18,101 nucleotides of DNA from positions 1 to 18,101 of the forward strand of contig CAZFOR010000023.1 in NCBI GenBank assembly GCA_964520895.1, written 5' to 3'. This DNA is from SIG350 sp964520895 (GTDB lineage Bacteria; Bacillota; Clostridia; TANB77; SIG350). A program made the position numbers and the translations under genes. This document shows, piece by piece, positions 1 through 9,066 of this stretch; positions within the stretch are counted from its first letter, which is position 1, and each line of letters opens with the position of its first letter. A model generated the notes under the pieces. That model made no database searches, had not been told where the DNA came from, and saw nothing but the letters and a program-made list of their open reading frames with translations.

Positions 1-100
1 TTAAAATCCCGCTTATGTTTAACTTTTTTTGGGACATTTTCCAAAAATATTGACATACCCTTTATAACTTTCTTGTATTTTTTACCATTTTTCTTTTTTA
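1..100 (-). other. Edge region with possible start of a further minus-strand ORF
   Basis: No gene can be supported here. On the minus strand an ATG at 56 opens a frame (M-S-I-F-L-E-N-V-P-K...) that runs off the left edge, with AAAGGG only one base upstream, which is too close for a normal ribosome site. That frame contains an in-frame CGG at 11-9 preceded by AAG. A competing ATG at 37 opens the frame that would follow skipping of the C. The two readings cannot be separated without the sequence beyond the edge. No terminator hairpin follows the deacetylase gene, so the operon may continue. Confidence 0.2.
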
Positions 101-1018
101 TTAATTAATTATAAGTTCCATTAGCTCCTGTGCAGAAGTCTGTCTAAGTATAGTATATCTTTTCATTAAATATAGCGTCTCAGGTATCTGTTTTGCTAAT
201 ATATTAGACCCTTTATCAGTTGTCAGTGTAACTTTAACACCCAAAGATTTCAACGTCTTTTCACTTATTTCATTATATACTCCATTTGGATATGAAACAA
301 CAATAATATCTTGTTTCAAATTGTTTTTAAAACATTCCTTCATTTTTTTAAAATCTTTTATAATATAATTTGCATATTCTTCATCTGTTTCATTATCAAA
401 CCTAGAAAAATTTTGCCTAGCATATTCAGTATTTTCATATTTAGCATTTTGATGCATATCATATGTATGACTTTGTATAAATATTAATCCCGAATCAATC
501 ATTTCTTTTGCTTTTTCATAAGAAAAATGAGGAATAATTTTATATTCAGTGTCTTTATATTTATCTGTTCCCATAGATGACCCTATTATAAATATAGTAG
601 CTTTCATATTATATTTTTTTAATATAGGATATGCCAATTCATAATTACTTAAATATCCATCATCAAATGTAATACATATTGGCTTTTCTGGTAATTCTTT
701 TTCATTATAAACATAGTCAATCATTTCATCAAATGATACCCCTGTATATCCACTATCATATAATTCTTTTATTTGCTGTTCAAATAGTTGTGTTGAAATA
801 GAATAATCACTTAGACTGTTATCATCAATATCATGATACATTAGTATCGGAACTTTTTTCTGTGACATTAAGTTATTCAAATATATATTTTCTTCATTTT
901 TTTCTTTTATATTATAACTATTTTCATTTGAATTAATAAAATAATTTGTTAATATAACTACGATACTTATTATAGTAACTGAAATAAGTATCAGTAATAG
1001 ATTTTTATTTGAACTCAT
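101..1018 (-). CDS. Membrane-anchored polysaccharide deacetylase (NodB/CE4 family)
   Basis: Predicted extracytoplasmic carbohydrate esterase that removes N- or O-acetyl groups from a cell-wall or surface polysaccharide using a divalent metal. The 305-residue product starts with one hydrophobic anchor (about residues 7-27) and a polar linker. The NodB domain follows: VPILMYHD near 56, the motif-1 ITFDDG with the catalytic Asp/metal Asp pair at 119-120, and the metal-binding SHTYDMH with H184 and H189. A later SYPNG segment fits motif 3. I chose the ATG at 1018 because GGAGG lies 5 nt upstream. A longer frame to 1084 would overlap argS and lacks a ribosome site. It is the last recognisable gene of the operon, 43 nt after argS. 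The family is clear; the substrate is not. Confidence 0.88.
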   Translation of the reverse strand: MSSNKNLLLILISVTIISIVVILTNYFINSNENSYNIKEKNEENIYLNNLMSQKKVPILMYHDIDDNSLSDYSISTQLFEQQIKELYDSGYTGVSFDEMIDYVYNEKELPEKPICITFDDGYLSNYELAYPILKKYNMKATIFIIGSSMGTDKYKDTEYKIIPHFSYEKAKEMIDSGLIFIQSHTYDMHQNAKYENTEYARQNFSRFDNETDEEYANYIIKDFKKMKECFKNNLKQDIIVVSYPNGVYNEISEKTLKSLGVKVTLTTDKGSNILAKQIPETLYLMKRYTILRQTSAQELMELIIN

Positions 1019-1061
1019 ATCTTCCTCCAATGTATGCACATACATAAAATAGTATAATAAA

Positions 1062-2777
1062 TTACATTTTATCTGGGCAATCAATACCTAATAGTCTCAT
1101 ACCATTTTTTATAACATCACCAACTTGTTTAGTTAGTAATATTCTTGCTTTTTTAATATTTTCATCATCACACATAATTGTATATTTGGCATAATATGTG
1201 CTAAATGCTTGTGCTAAATCTATTATGTATCTAGATAAAATTGAAGGCTCATTTTTTAGCATTGCATTTTCTATTGTATTTGAGAAGTTACCTAATATTT
1301 TAACAATATTTATTTCTTCATCTTCTAATATTAGACTAAAATCTATTTGTGATATATCATTGATATCAATATTTGCTTTTTCTAATATACTTCTTGTTCT
1401 TACATACATAAATTGGATATATGGCCCTGTTTCTCCATTAAAATTAAGAATTGTATCCCAATCAAATATTTCATCTTTAATTCTAGATGATGATAAATCA
1501 TTAAATATTATTGCACCTACACCTACTTTTTTCGCTATTTCATCTTTATTTTCTAAATTAGGGTTTTTATCATTAATTATTTCCCTAGACTTATTTATTG
1601 CTTCATTTATAATATCTTCTAATGAAACTGAATTGCCTTTTCTTGATCCAATTTTTTCTCCATTTTTGTCAACTACTAATCCAAATGAAACATGCTCTGT
1701 TTTGTCAACATACTCTTTATACCCCATTAATTCCATAACTTTAAATATTTGCTTAAAATGTAATTGTTGTTCACCGCCAACTACATAAACCATTTTATCA
1801 AAATTATATTCTTTCATTCTGTATTTAAATGCTGCTAAGTCTCTTGTTGCATATATTGTGGTACCAGCTGATGTTATTATTATACAAGGTGACATATTAT
1901 ACTCATCTAAATCAACTATCTTCGCTCCTTGTGACTCAACTAATAATCCTTTTTCATTTAATTCTTCAACTATTGCATCCATTTTATCATTATAGAAAGC
2001 TTCTCCATTATATGAATCAAATTTTGAATTTAATAAATTATATGTTTTTTCATATTCATTTAAACTTACTTCTTTAATCCATTTCCATGTTTCTACCGCT
2101 TCTTCATCACCTTTTTCAAGTAATATAAACTGCTGTCTTGCAAGATTAGTCAATTCAGGATTTTCTTTTTCCTCTTTACTAAATCTAACATAAACTTTTA
2201 AAATTGAATTTATAGCATCATTTTCAAAATCATATTCAGGGTCATTTTTCCATAAATTTAATCCTGCCATTACTTTTCCAAACTGTATTCCCCAATCACC
2301 TAAATGATTTATTCCTATAACATTATATCCCATAAATTTATATATTTTATACAATGCTCCACCTATAACAGTTGTTCTTAAATGTCCAATATGAAAAGGT
2401 TTTGCAATATTTGGTGATGAATATTCAATAATAGCTGTTTTATTTTCTCCATAATTACTTTTCCCATAATCATCTTTTTTATTGAAAATTTCTGTCATTA
2501 TATCTTTTACAAATATTTGCTTATTTACAAAAAAATTCAAATATCCACCTTCAACTTTTATTTCATTTATTTCTTCATCTACTTCAAACTTTTCTTTTAT
2601 TTCATTTGCAATTACTATTGGTGATTTATGTAACTCTTTTGCCAGTTTAAAACATGGAAATGCATAATCACCCATATCACTATTTGGTGGTACCTCAACA
2701 TATTGCTCAATTTCGTTTTCACTAATATTGGTTATTAATGATATCTTTTTTATAATATTTTCTTTAATTTTAGACAT
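1062..2777 (-). CDS. argS: Arginyl-tRNA synthetase
   Basis: Class I aminoacyl-tRNA synthetase charging tRNA-Arg with arginine in the cytoplasm. The 571 residues match the usual family length. An N-terminal Add1 domain (about 1-90) is followed by the catalytic Rossmann domain, with SSPNIAKPFHIGH (HIGH at 129-132) and HLGDWGIQFGK. The second signature is the degenerate ArgRS type, GEKIGSRKGNSVSLED, in place of KMSKS. A C-terminal DALR anticodon-binding domain ends RLLGID-CPDKM. The start has AAGGAGTG well placed upstream and lies 15 nt after the 814-residue ORF, so it is co-transcribed. There is no room for a T-box leader. It matters for the decoding anomaly here because ArgRS serves all arginine tRNAs; I see nothing abnormal in it. 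Confidence 0.97.
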   Translation of the reverse strand: MSKIKENIIKKISLITNISENEIEQYVEVPPNSDMGDYAFPCFKLAKELHKSPIVIANEIKEKFEVDEEINEIKVEGGYLNFFVNKQIFVKDIMTEIFNKKDDYGKSNYGENKTAIIEYSSPNIAKPFHIGHLRTTVIGGALYKIYKFMGYNVIGINHLGDWGIQFGKVMAGLNLWKNDPEYDFENDAINSILKVYVRFSKEEKENPELTNLARQQFILLEKGDEEAVETWKWIKEVSLNEYEKTYNLLNSKFDSYNGEAFYNDKMDAIVEELNEKGLLVESQGAKIVDLDEYNMSPCIIITSAGTTIYATRDLAAFKYRMKEYNFDKMVYVVGGEQQLHFKQIFKVMELMGYKEYVDKTEHVSFGLVVDKNGEKIGSRKGNSVSLEDIINEAINKSREIINDKNPNLENKDEIAKKVGVGAIIFNDLSSSRIKDEIFDWDTILNFNGETGPYIQFMYVRTRSILEKANIDINDISQIDFSLILEDEEINIVKILGNFSNTIENAMLKNEPSILSRYIIDLAQAFSTYYAKYTIMCDDENIKKARILLTKQVGDVIKNGMRLLGIDCPDKM

Positions 2778-2791
2778 AATTCACTCCTTTT

Positions 2792-5236
2792 CTACTTCTC
2801 CAGTATTTTTTCAATTTGTTTCTTTTTGCTAGAAGTAGTATTTGTTTTTGTTAGTTTTTCTAATGTATTATTTAACATTAATGATGTATCAGTTTTCCTT
2901 AAAACTTGTTTACCATTATTTGAAACATTTTCTTCTAAATCAATATATGTTTCCCTTATAACCTTTTGTTTAGAAACAACTTTACTATTTCTAGAATATG
3001 ATACATCATCATTTCTATATGATTCCAAAGAACTTTCTATTTGTTTTTCTAATAATGGATACACACTATTAAATAATTTATCGTTTTTAACTTTTCTAGT
3101 CTTCTGTTTTTCAATACTGTTTTGTACACTATCAATTACTTCTTTTTTAATGTTATACTTTTCAGATAATTTTTCTTTTGATAACAAAAAATATTCAATA
3201 TTTAATTTTTCGCTACTATTTTTTTCTTTTATAATTAGAGGAATACCTTTTTGTCTAGCTATCATTAAATAAACTTGAAGTTGTGCATTTGGTATATCAA
3301 GTATTTGCGGATATGCTTCAATATAACTATACAAATTATTCTCTATCACTGTATCAATATTTTTCTCAATATTTTGTGTAGGTCTTGCATATAGTATATT
3401 TAATGGCATATCAATATTATTTCTTTCAAATACTTTTTTATTTTTTTCTATGTACTCAGATTTACCTTCAATTAGTAAACTAGGTACTTTTTCTATTTTC
3501 TGTTTTTCAAACCCTATTTTAGTAAGACCTTTATATACTTTTTCAATTTCTTTTTCATCTTCTCTTACTAAAATTTGTGAATTATCAGTAATTATTTTTT
3601 CAGACAAATTATTTTTTTCAAATATTCCAAATATATTTTCTATTTTAACTTTATCACTTTTTATATATATATCTGGATTATCTTGTATAATTTGTTTATA
3701 TTCTTTTGGTTTATGCTGTTTTAAAGTATTTGTTACTTCTCTAATAGTCATAGCACTCGAAAAAGCAATTAAACTAGGTTTATTTTCAATTAACTCTCCA
3801 CCAAATCCTTGATTATTAACTTCTTTTATTACATCTCTTACTTGTTTAGATGATGTTTTATTTAAAACACTAGTATCTTTTTTTAATACATTAATATCTA
3901 CTTTTTCCTCTTTTAATACATTTATAACCTTTTGTACTTCATCAATATTTTTAATTACAGTAATTGATTGCATATTTGATAAGCTTTTTCTATTTACGTA
4001 CTCTGTTTTATCATCATCTAAAAATCTTGACATATTATATACTTTTTCTACAAAAACATATGGTGACACATCTAATACTAGATTTATATCTGGATATGAT
4101 GTAGATAGTTCATTTTTTACTTCAATTAATATTTTAGTATTACCTGATATTAATACTTCTGGGCATGAATAAATTATATATTTGCTCATTTTATTTTGTT
4201 CTAAAACATCAATTATTTTATCTATTTTCTTTTGATTAGATAGTATTAATATACTAGGACAAACAGCTATAATATCCAAACTTAATCCATTTATTTTTAA
4301 TTGATGAATTATATTAGATATTTCATCAATTTTACCTCTTTGCAATATTTCAGGGCAAAATTCTAAAACACTTAGTGGTATATTGTTTTTAATAAGCAAA
4401 TCTATAATTTCACTAACTTGTCTTAAATTTTTTCTTTTTAATATTGCTGGGCATGATAATATTATTGCATTTGGTAACATATTGTTTTTTAGTACATTTA
4501 ACATATATGTTAAATTATCTTCTTTTCCTAACTGTATCATTCCAGAATTATTTTCTTTATTATCATTATCTTCTTCATTTATTTCTTCTTGATTATTTTT
4601 CTCTTTATCTTCATTTTCTTTATTATTATCTGTATCAGTAGTATTACTTATATTATTTACTTCATTATCATTTTTTTCTTTTTCTTTTATATCATCTATT
4701 ATTTGTTTTAATTCTTTTGAAGTTGATTTATATAATATTGCTATATTATTTCTAATTAAAGTTTTATATCCCTTGACTTCTTTTAATACATTTAAGTTAT
4801 CCCTTATAGTTTCATATTTTGCTGCATATAGTATCTTAGCATTTGAAGATGTTCTATCTTCTAATAAATCTATTAACCCTTCCTTTTCAAGTAATGTAAT
4901 TATTTTATCAATTTCTTCTGTATTAGAATTCACATTATTTCCAATTGATATTATTATATTAACATTTACATATGGACTTCTTTTTTTATTCATTTTTTTT
5001 ATGTAATTTAATCTTGATTCAAATTCTTCATCATCATAAATATCTATAACATCTAATAGAGAATTAAACTGATTAATATATCTTATATCTAACCCTATTT
5101 CTCTTAATACTTCTATTAATCTCATTACTCTGTTTATGACTGTGTCGCTTGGCTCATCACCATATCTTTTTTCAAGATATTCAATTACACCAATACTTAC
5201 TTTTAGTTCTCTTCTTAAATATTTATAGAAATCCAT
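2792..5236 (-). CDS. Large helical-repeat protein of unknown function, mTERF-like repeats
   Basis: Not recognised as a named family. The 814-residue soluble protein has no signal peptide or membrane segment. An N-terminal helical part (about 1-185) is followed by an Asn/Glu/Asp/Lys-rich, low-complexity linker (about 185-235). Next come about a dozen helical repeats of 32-34 residues (235-650) and a basic, coiled C-terminal tail (700-814). The repeats carry a Pro-x-Ile/Leu-Leu core (CPAIL, CPEIL, CPSIL, CPEVL) like the helix-turn-helix units of mTERF solenoid proteins, which bind nucleic acid in organelles; the resemblance is by eye only. It sits between the GNAT gene and argS with short gaps in an operon holding two tRNA synthetases, so an RNA-related scaffold role is possible but is inference. 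The start has AAAAAGGAGGTAG upstream. Confidence 0.7.
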   Translation of the reverse strand: MDFYKYLRRELKVSIGVIEYLEKRYGDEPSDTVINRVMRLIEVLREIGLDIRYINQFNSLLDVIDIYDDEEFESRLNYIKKMNKKRSPYVNVNIIISIGNNVNSNTEEIDKIITLLEKEGLIDLLEDRTSSNAKILYAAKYETIRDNLNVLKEVKGYKTLIRNNIAILYKSTSKELKQIIDDIKEKEKNDNEVNNISNTTDTDNNKENEDKEKNNQEEINEEDNDNKENNSGMIQLGKEDNLTYMLNVLKNNMLPNAIILSCPAILKRKNLRQVSEIIDLLIKNNIPLSVLEFCPEILQRGKIDEISNIIHQLKINGLSLDIIAVCPSILILSNQKKIDKIIDVLEQNKMSKYIIYSCPEVLISGNTKILIEVKNELSTSYPDINLVLDVSPYVFVEKVYNMSRFLDDDKTEYVNRKSLSNMQSITVIKNIDEVQKVINVLKEEKVDINVLKKDTSVLNKTSSKQVRDVIKEVNNQGFGGELIENKPSLIAFSSAMTIREVTNTLKQHKPKEYKQIIQDNPDIYIKSDKVKIENIFGIFEKNNLSEKIITDNSQILVREDEKEIEKVYKGLTKIGFEKQKIEKVPSLLIEGKSEYIEKNKKVFERNNIDMPLNILYARPTQNIEKNIDTVIENNLYSYIEAYPQILDIPNAQLQVYLMIARQKGIPLIIKEKNSSEKLNIEYFLLSKEKLSEKYNIKKEVIDSVQNSIEKQKTRKVKNDKLFNSVYPLLEKQIESSLESYRNDDVSYSRNSKVVSKQKVIRETYIDLEENVSNNGKQVLRKTDTSLMLNNTLEKLTKTNTTSSKKKQIEKILEK
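3287..4519 (-). repeat. Protein-level tandem repeats, 32-34 residue period
   Basis: Within the 814-residue protein the marker Pro (or its substitute) falls at residues 263, 295, 327, 359, 392, then 455, 487, 521, 553, 585, 619 and 643. The first four copies are exactly 32 residues apart and share Cys-Pro-x-Ile/Val-Leu. Each unit reads as two amphipathic helices (for example EISNIIHQLKINGLSLDII) leading into the Pro motif. DNA identity between units is low, so the array is old rather than a recent expansion. Confidence 0.7.
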
Positions 5237-5253
5237 ACGCTACCTCCTTTTTA

Positions 5254-5760
5254 TTATATTATATATTCAAAACCTACTTCTGGATATAATTTTCCATCTA
5301 TATTAGTATCCTTTTCTTTGGATACTCTTCCACCCATTTTTTCATAAAATTTTCTTGATGGAAGATTATCTCTTAAACACCATATTATAATTTTATCTTT
5401 ATTTTCTTTTTTCAAATGATTAACTGCATATGTAAACATTTGTGTTCCTATACCACCATATTTACATTCAGGCTTTACATATATAGCAACTATCTCTCCA
5501 TTATATTCCTTAGAATTATCTGATACTACTTCACCATATCTACAAAATCCTACAATTTCATCATTGGCTTGTGCAACTATAAAGTGGCCTAATTGATAAT
5601 CATTTTTTCTTCTTTCAATATCTTTTTCTCTACTCATATTATCTAAAAATTCATCATCAATAATTCCTTTATATGCTATTTTCCAAGCGTTTATTCTTAT
5701 ATCAACAACTTGCTTTATATCATCATATTGTATGTTTCGTATTAACAATTCTGTTTTCAT
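5254..5760 (-). CDS. GNAT-family N-acetyltransferase
   Basis: Acetyl-CoA-dependent acetyltransferase; substrate unknown. The 168 residues cover a complete GNAT fold. LLIRNIQYDDIKQVVDI is strand 1 and helix 1, and FIVAQANDEIVGFCRYG gives the central strands. IVAIYVKPECKYGGIGTQMF is motif A with the Q/R-x-x-G-x-G/A-type pyrophosphate loop (here KYGGIG). WCLRDNLPSRKFYEKMGGRV is the typical motif B end with Asn and Tyr. The start has AAAGGGGGT upstream and lies 12 nt after the preceding gene. The next gene follows after 17 nt, so it is inside the valS-argS operon. N-terminal alanine (RimI-like) acetylation, small-molecule or antibiotic acetylation are all possible; the sequence does not decide. 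Confidence 0.88.
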   Translation of the reverse strand: MKTELLIRNIQYDDIKQVVDIRINAWKIAYKGIIDDEFLDNMSREKDIERRKNDYQLGHFIVAQANDEIVGFCRYGEVVSDNSKEYNGEIVAIYVKPECKYGGIGTQMFTYAVNHLKKENKDKIIIWCLRDNLPSRKFYEKMGGRVSKEKDTNIDGKLYPEVGFEYII

Positions 5761-5772
5761 ACAATACCCCCT

Positions 5773-6183
5773 TTATTTTATTAAATCAAGGTTACCATTT
5801 ATAACAATTGGAGAAAAGCCATGTATTTCATCATATAACATTCCTTGTGGAATATCATTATATAAATAGATTTTTTTATTACCCATAGATGCTTCATATA
5901 ATTCTAAAAATGTTGCTCCACCAATATAGTTTTCATTTCCGTTTTTATCAAAATTTAATGCTAAAACAGCATCCATATTATTAATAACTTCTTTAGACCT
6001 TTTATACATTCTAGTTTTAAATTGTGCATGTTCATTTTCACCTAAATCCCAATTTTGTTTTTCTATTAAAGGATTGTCATAGTAATTTGGTAATTCAATT
6101 TGATGTCCTTTTTCCTCCAATTGTTTTTTTATAGGTTCAATTTTGCTATAAAACGATTTACTACAAATAATTAATATTTTCAC
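5773..6183 (-). CDS. Nucleoside 2-deoxyribosyltransferase-like protein
   Basis: A 136-residue Rossmann-like protein. It opens with a strand (MKILIICSKSF) and ends with the family-like block NYIGGATFLELYEASMGNKKIYLYNDIP, in which the buried Glu of FLELYEA would correspond to the nucleophile region of deoxyribosyltransferases. Related short proteins are usually annotated only as nucleoside 2-deoxyribosyltransferase-like, and true activity is unproven. Translation starts at a GTG at 6183. It directly follows the valS stop (6185), and its AAGGAG lies inside the last valS codons, so the two genes are translationally coupled. It may be a nucleotide-salvage or nucleotide-sensing enzyme; I am confident of the fold class more than of the function. 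Confidence 0.6.
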   Translation of the reverse strand: MKILIICSKSFYSKIEPIKKQLEEKGHQIELPNYYDNPLIEKQNWDLGENEHAQFKTRMYKRSKEVINNMDAVLALNFDKNGNENYIGGATFLELYEASMGNKKIYLYNDIPQGMLYDEIHGFSPIVINGNLDLIK

Positions 6184-6184
6184 A

Positions 6185-8812
6185 TTAGTTCTCCTTAATA
6201 TTATTTAATCTTTCTTCAACATTTTTTAACATTTGAATATAGTTTTCTCTTTTTTCTTTTTCTTCATTAATCTTTGCTTCTGGTGCTTTTGATACAAATC
6301 CAGGATTTGATAACATTTTATCTACTCTTTCAATTTCTTTTAAGTATTTATCTTTTTCATTATTTAATCTTTCAATCTCTTCATTGATATCTACTAAATC
6401 ACCTAATGGAATAAATATCTCAATATCTGGTACAGTAATTGATACTGCATTTTTATCAATACCTTGTTTATCCTTTTTAATTTCAAATGTTTCTATATTA
6501 ACTAATTTTTGTAATATTCCTTTTCCATTATTAATAATATCATCTCTATTGTTTGTTACAAATATTGCTGATATTTTTTTAGATGGTGGAACATTCATAT
6601 TAACTTTAACATTTCTAACACTTCTTATTATTTCTTTTGTTAATTCAATATCTTTTTCTTCATTTTCAAAATTAAACTTTTCACTATACTCAGGCCATTT
6701 TGATATCATTATACTTTCTTCTTTTTTGTTAATTTCTAAAAATATCTTTTCAGTTATAAATGGCATAAATGGATGTAATAATTTTAAAGAATTTTCAAGT
6801 ACATATCTTAATGTAAATTCAGCTTCTTTTTTAGTATCACAGTTTTGGTCATATAATCTTGATTTAACCATTTCAATATACCAATCACAGAATTCATACC
6901 ACATAAAATCATATATTTTCTGAAGTCCTATACCCAATTCATAATCATCAATATCTTTTGTAACTTCTGTAATTAATTTATTTAATTTAGATAATATCCA
7001 TTTATCTTCTAAACATAATTTATTTTCATCATAACTATTATCACTATCAATATCTATATTTGATATAACAAATTTTGAAGCATTCCATATTTTATTTGCA
7101 AAATTTTTACTCATATCTAATTTATCCATTGAATATTTAATATCATTAGCAAGTGAAATGTTTAATATAAGTGATAATCTTAATGCATCTGCACCATATT
7201 TTTCTATAACTTCAACAGGATCTATACCATTACCTAAACTTTTAGACATTTTTCTTCCTTGTGCATCTCTAACTAATCCATGCATTAAAACATCTGAGAA
7301 AGGTATTTCTCCCATATGTTCTATTCCTGAAAATATCATTCTAGCAACCCAGAAAAATATAATATCATATGCTGTAACTAATACATTTGTAGGATAAAAG
7401 TATTCTAATTCTTTTGTTTTTTCTGGCCAACCTAATGTTGAAAATGGCCATAATGCTGAGCTAAACCATGTATCTAAAACATCATCATCTTGTTTAAATG
7501 TTGTGCCTCCACATTTAGAACATTTATCTGGCATTTGTTTTGAAACTACTATTTCATTACAATCCTGGCAATAATATGCTGGTATTCTATGTCCCCACCA
7601 TAATTGTCTAGAAATACACCAGTCTCTTATATTTTCCATCCAGTTATAATATGTTTTTTCATGTCTTTGTGGTGTAAATTTTATTTTCCCATTTCTAACA
7701 ACATCTATTGCAGGTTTTGCAAGTCCTTCCATTTTAACAAACCATTGGTTTGAAATTGCAGGTTCAACATTTTTATGACATCTATAACATGTACCTACAT
7801 TATGGTTATATTCTTCTATTTTAATTAATGCACCAGTTTCTTTTAGGTCTTTAACTATTTCTTCTCTTGCTTCATATCTATCTAGTCCTTCATATTTACC
7901 ACCATTTTTGTTTATTTTACCATCATCTGTAAATATTTTTATTATTTCTAAATGATGTTTTTGTCCTATTTCAAAATCATTTGGATCATGTGCAGGTGTT
8001 ATTTTTAATGCACCAGTTCCAAATTCAATATCAACATATTCATCAGCTATAATTGGTATTTCTCTATTTACAAGTGGCAAAATAACTGTTTTACCAATTA
8101 GGTGCTTATATCTGTCATCATTTGGGTTTACTGCTATTGCTGTATCTCCTAACATTGTTTCAGGTCTAGTTGTTGCAATTATTATTTCATCATTACTATC
8201 TTTTGCTTTATACTTTATATGCCAAAAATGTCCTGGTTGGTCTACATATTCAACTTCTGCATCTGATAAAGATGTTTTACATGTCGGACACCAGTTAAGC
8301 ATTCTTTCACCTTTGTATATTAACCCTTTATTATATAAATTTATAAAAACTTGTTCTACTGCATTAGATAATCCATCATCCATTGTAAATCTTTCTTTTG
8401 TCCAATCACAAGAACAACCTAATCTTTTTAACTGACTAATTATTGTTCCACCATATTCCTCTGTCCAGTCCCATGCCATTTTCAAGAATTTTTCTCTACC
8501 TATATCTTCTTTTTTTAATCCTTCTTTTGCTAGTTTTTCAACTAATTTAAGTTCTGTTGCAATACTTGCATGGTCTGTTCCAGGTACCCATAACGCGTTA
8601 TATCCTTGCATTCTTTTTGTTCTAATCAAAATATCTTGTAATGTATTTACAAGTGCGTGACCAATATGTAATTTTGATGTTACATTTGGTGGTGGTATAA
8701 CTATTGTATATGGTGTTTTAGTTTCATCAACCTCTGCCTTAAAATATCCTTTTTCATTCCAATTTTTATATAATTCTTCTTCAAAGTCCAATGGATTATA
8801 TGTTTTTTCCAT
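6185..8812 (-). CDS. valS: Valyl-tRNA synthetase
   Basis: Class I synthetase charging tRNA-Val, with editing of mischarged threonine. The 875 residues match bacterial ValRS. PPPNVTSKLHIGH puts HIGH at 49-52. The connective editing domain contains TTRPETMLGDTAIAVNP and GTGALKITPAHDPNDF. Cys pairs CPTC near 170 and CQDC...CSKC near 415-435 suggest zinc ribbons. DDDVLDTWFSSALWPFS is the ValRS specificity segment, and GRKMSKSLGNGIDP carries KMSKS. The anticodon domain is followed by the C-terminal coiled-coil arm (about 805-870). The start has AAGGGGG upstream, whose TAA-G... overlaps the stop of the preceding membrane-protein gene when that gene is read in its restored frame. It is the second gene of the operon. 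Confidence 0.97.
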   Translation of the reverse strand: MEKTYNPLDFEEELYKNWNEKGYFKAEVDETKTPYTIVIPPPNVTSKLHIGHALVNTLQDILIRTKRMQGYNALWVPGTDHASIATELKLVEKLAKEGLKKEDIGREKFLKMAWDWTEEYGGTIISQLKRLGCSCDWTKERFTMDDGLSNAVEQVFINLYNKGLIYKGERMLNWCPTCKTSLSDAEVEYVDQPGHFWHIKYKAKDSNDEIIIATTRPETMLGDTAIAVNPNDDRYKHLIGKTVILPLVNREIPIIADEYVDIEFGTGALKITPAHDPNDFEIGQKHHLEIIKIFTDDGKINKNGGKYEGLDRYEAREEIVKDLKETGALIKIEEYNHNVGTCYRCHKNVEPAISNQWFVKMEGLAKPAIDVVRNGKIKFTPQRHEKTYYNWMENIRDWCISRQLWWGHRIPAYYCQDCNEIVVSKQMPDKCSKCGGTTFKQDDDVLDTWFSSALWPFSTLGWPEKTKELEYFYPTNVLVTAYDIIFFWVARMIFSGIEHMGEIPFSDVLMHGLVRDAQGRKMSKSLGNGIDPVEVIEKYGADALRLSLILNISLANDIKYSMDKLDMSKNFANKIWNASKFVISNIDIDSDNSYDENKLCLEDKWILSKLNKLITEVTKDIDDYELGIGLQKIYDFMWYEFCDWYIEMVKSRLYDQNCDTKKEAEFTLRYVLENSLKLLHPFMPFITEKIFLEINKKEESIMISKWPEYSEKFNFENEEKDIELTKEIIRSVRNVKVNMNVPPSKKISAIFVTNNRDDIINNGKGILQKLVNIETFEIKKDKQGIDKNAVSITVPDIEIFIPLGDLVDINEEIERLNNEKDKYLKEIERVDKMLSNPGFVSKAPEAKINEEKEKRENYIQMLKNVEERLNNIKEN

Positions 8813-8825
8813 AATAAATTCCCCC

Positions 8826-9033
8826 TTAACTAATATTAATCATATTAAAATACACTAAAATTAGTCCGATGACGCCGTACAACCACGCCGATAATCTTCA
8901 TTCCTATTGTTGCGTTATTTATATCACCTTTTGGAAAGGTTTTTTTAACAAATTTTCTTGCAGAAAATATCATATTTACTCCTAATAGTAAAATGGTAAA
9001 TCCTAATATTAATAAAATATACTGTAATTTCAC
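8826..9033 (-). CDS. Small two-helix membrane protein, requires +1 frameshift at CGG
   Basis: Function unknown. Read conventionally from the GTG at 9033 (AGGAGAG upstream) it gives 62 residues ending in a charged RRHRTNFSVF tail. Helix 1 is residues 4-23. A basic loop (ARKFVKKTFPKGD) leads to a second helix starting at about 43 that is cut off abruptly at residue 52. Skipping the C of the CGG at 8877-8875 continues the helix as VVV-GVIGLILVYF and ends MINIS, 68 residues in all. This gives a normal 20-residue membrane segment. The stop then falls at 8826, immediately before the valS ribosome site, as expected in a packed operon. This is the first gene after the operon promoter. I am confident that the +1 frame is the genuine continuation. 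Confidence 0.75.
8875..8877 (-). other. CGG +1 frameshift site in the membrane-protein gene
   Basis: The minus-strand codons read GTT GTA CGG CGT CAT. Dropping the C gives GTT GTA GGC GTC ATC GGA CTA, which restores the hydrophobic helix. In frame 0 the stop comes ten codons after the CGG. The codon before the shift is GTA, which cannot re-pair well one base downstream (TAC). Confidence 0.72.
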
Positions 9034-9066
9034 TTTAATCTCTCCTAACTAAAATTTTACCAATAA

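Noticed and set aside
51..80. TTGACA on the plus strand as a promoter
   Set aside because: No -10 box at the right distance and no plus-strand gene follows.
1198..1788. 196-residue plus-strand ORF inside argS, and other long plus-strand ORFs at 2826-3272, 3450-3812 and 6384-6923
   Set aside because: They are antisense shadows of argS, the repeat protein and valS. They have the low-complexity Ser/Phe/Ile composition typical of reversed AT-rich genes and no ribosome sites.
8813..9066. T-box riboswitch ahead of valS or argS
   Set aside because: The operon promoter lies about 30 nt before the first start codon, and the gap before argS is 15 nt, leaving no room for a T-box leader.
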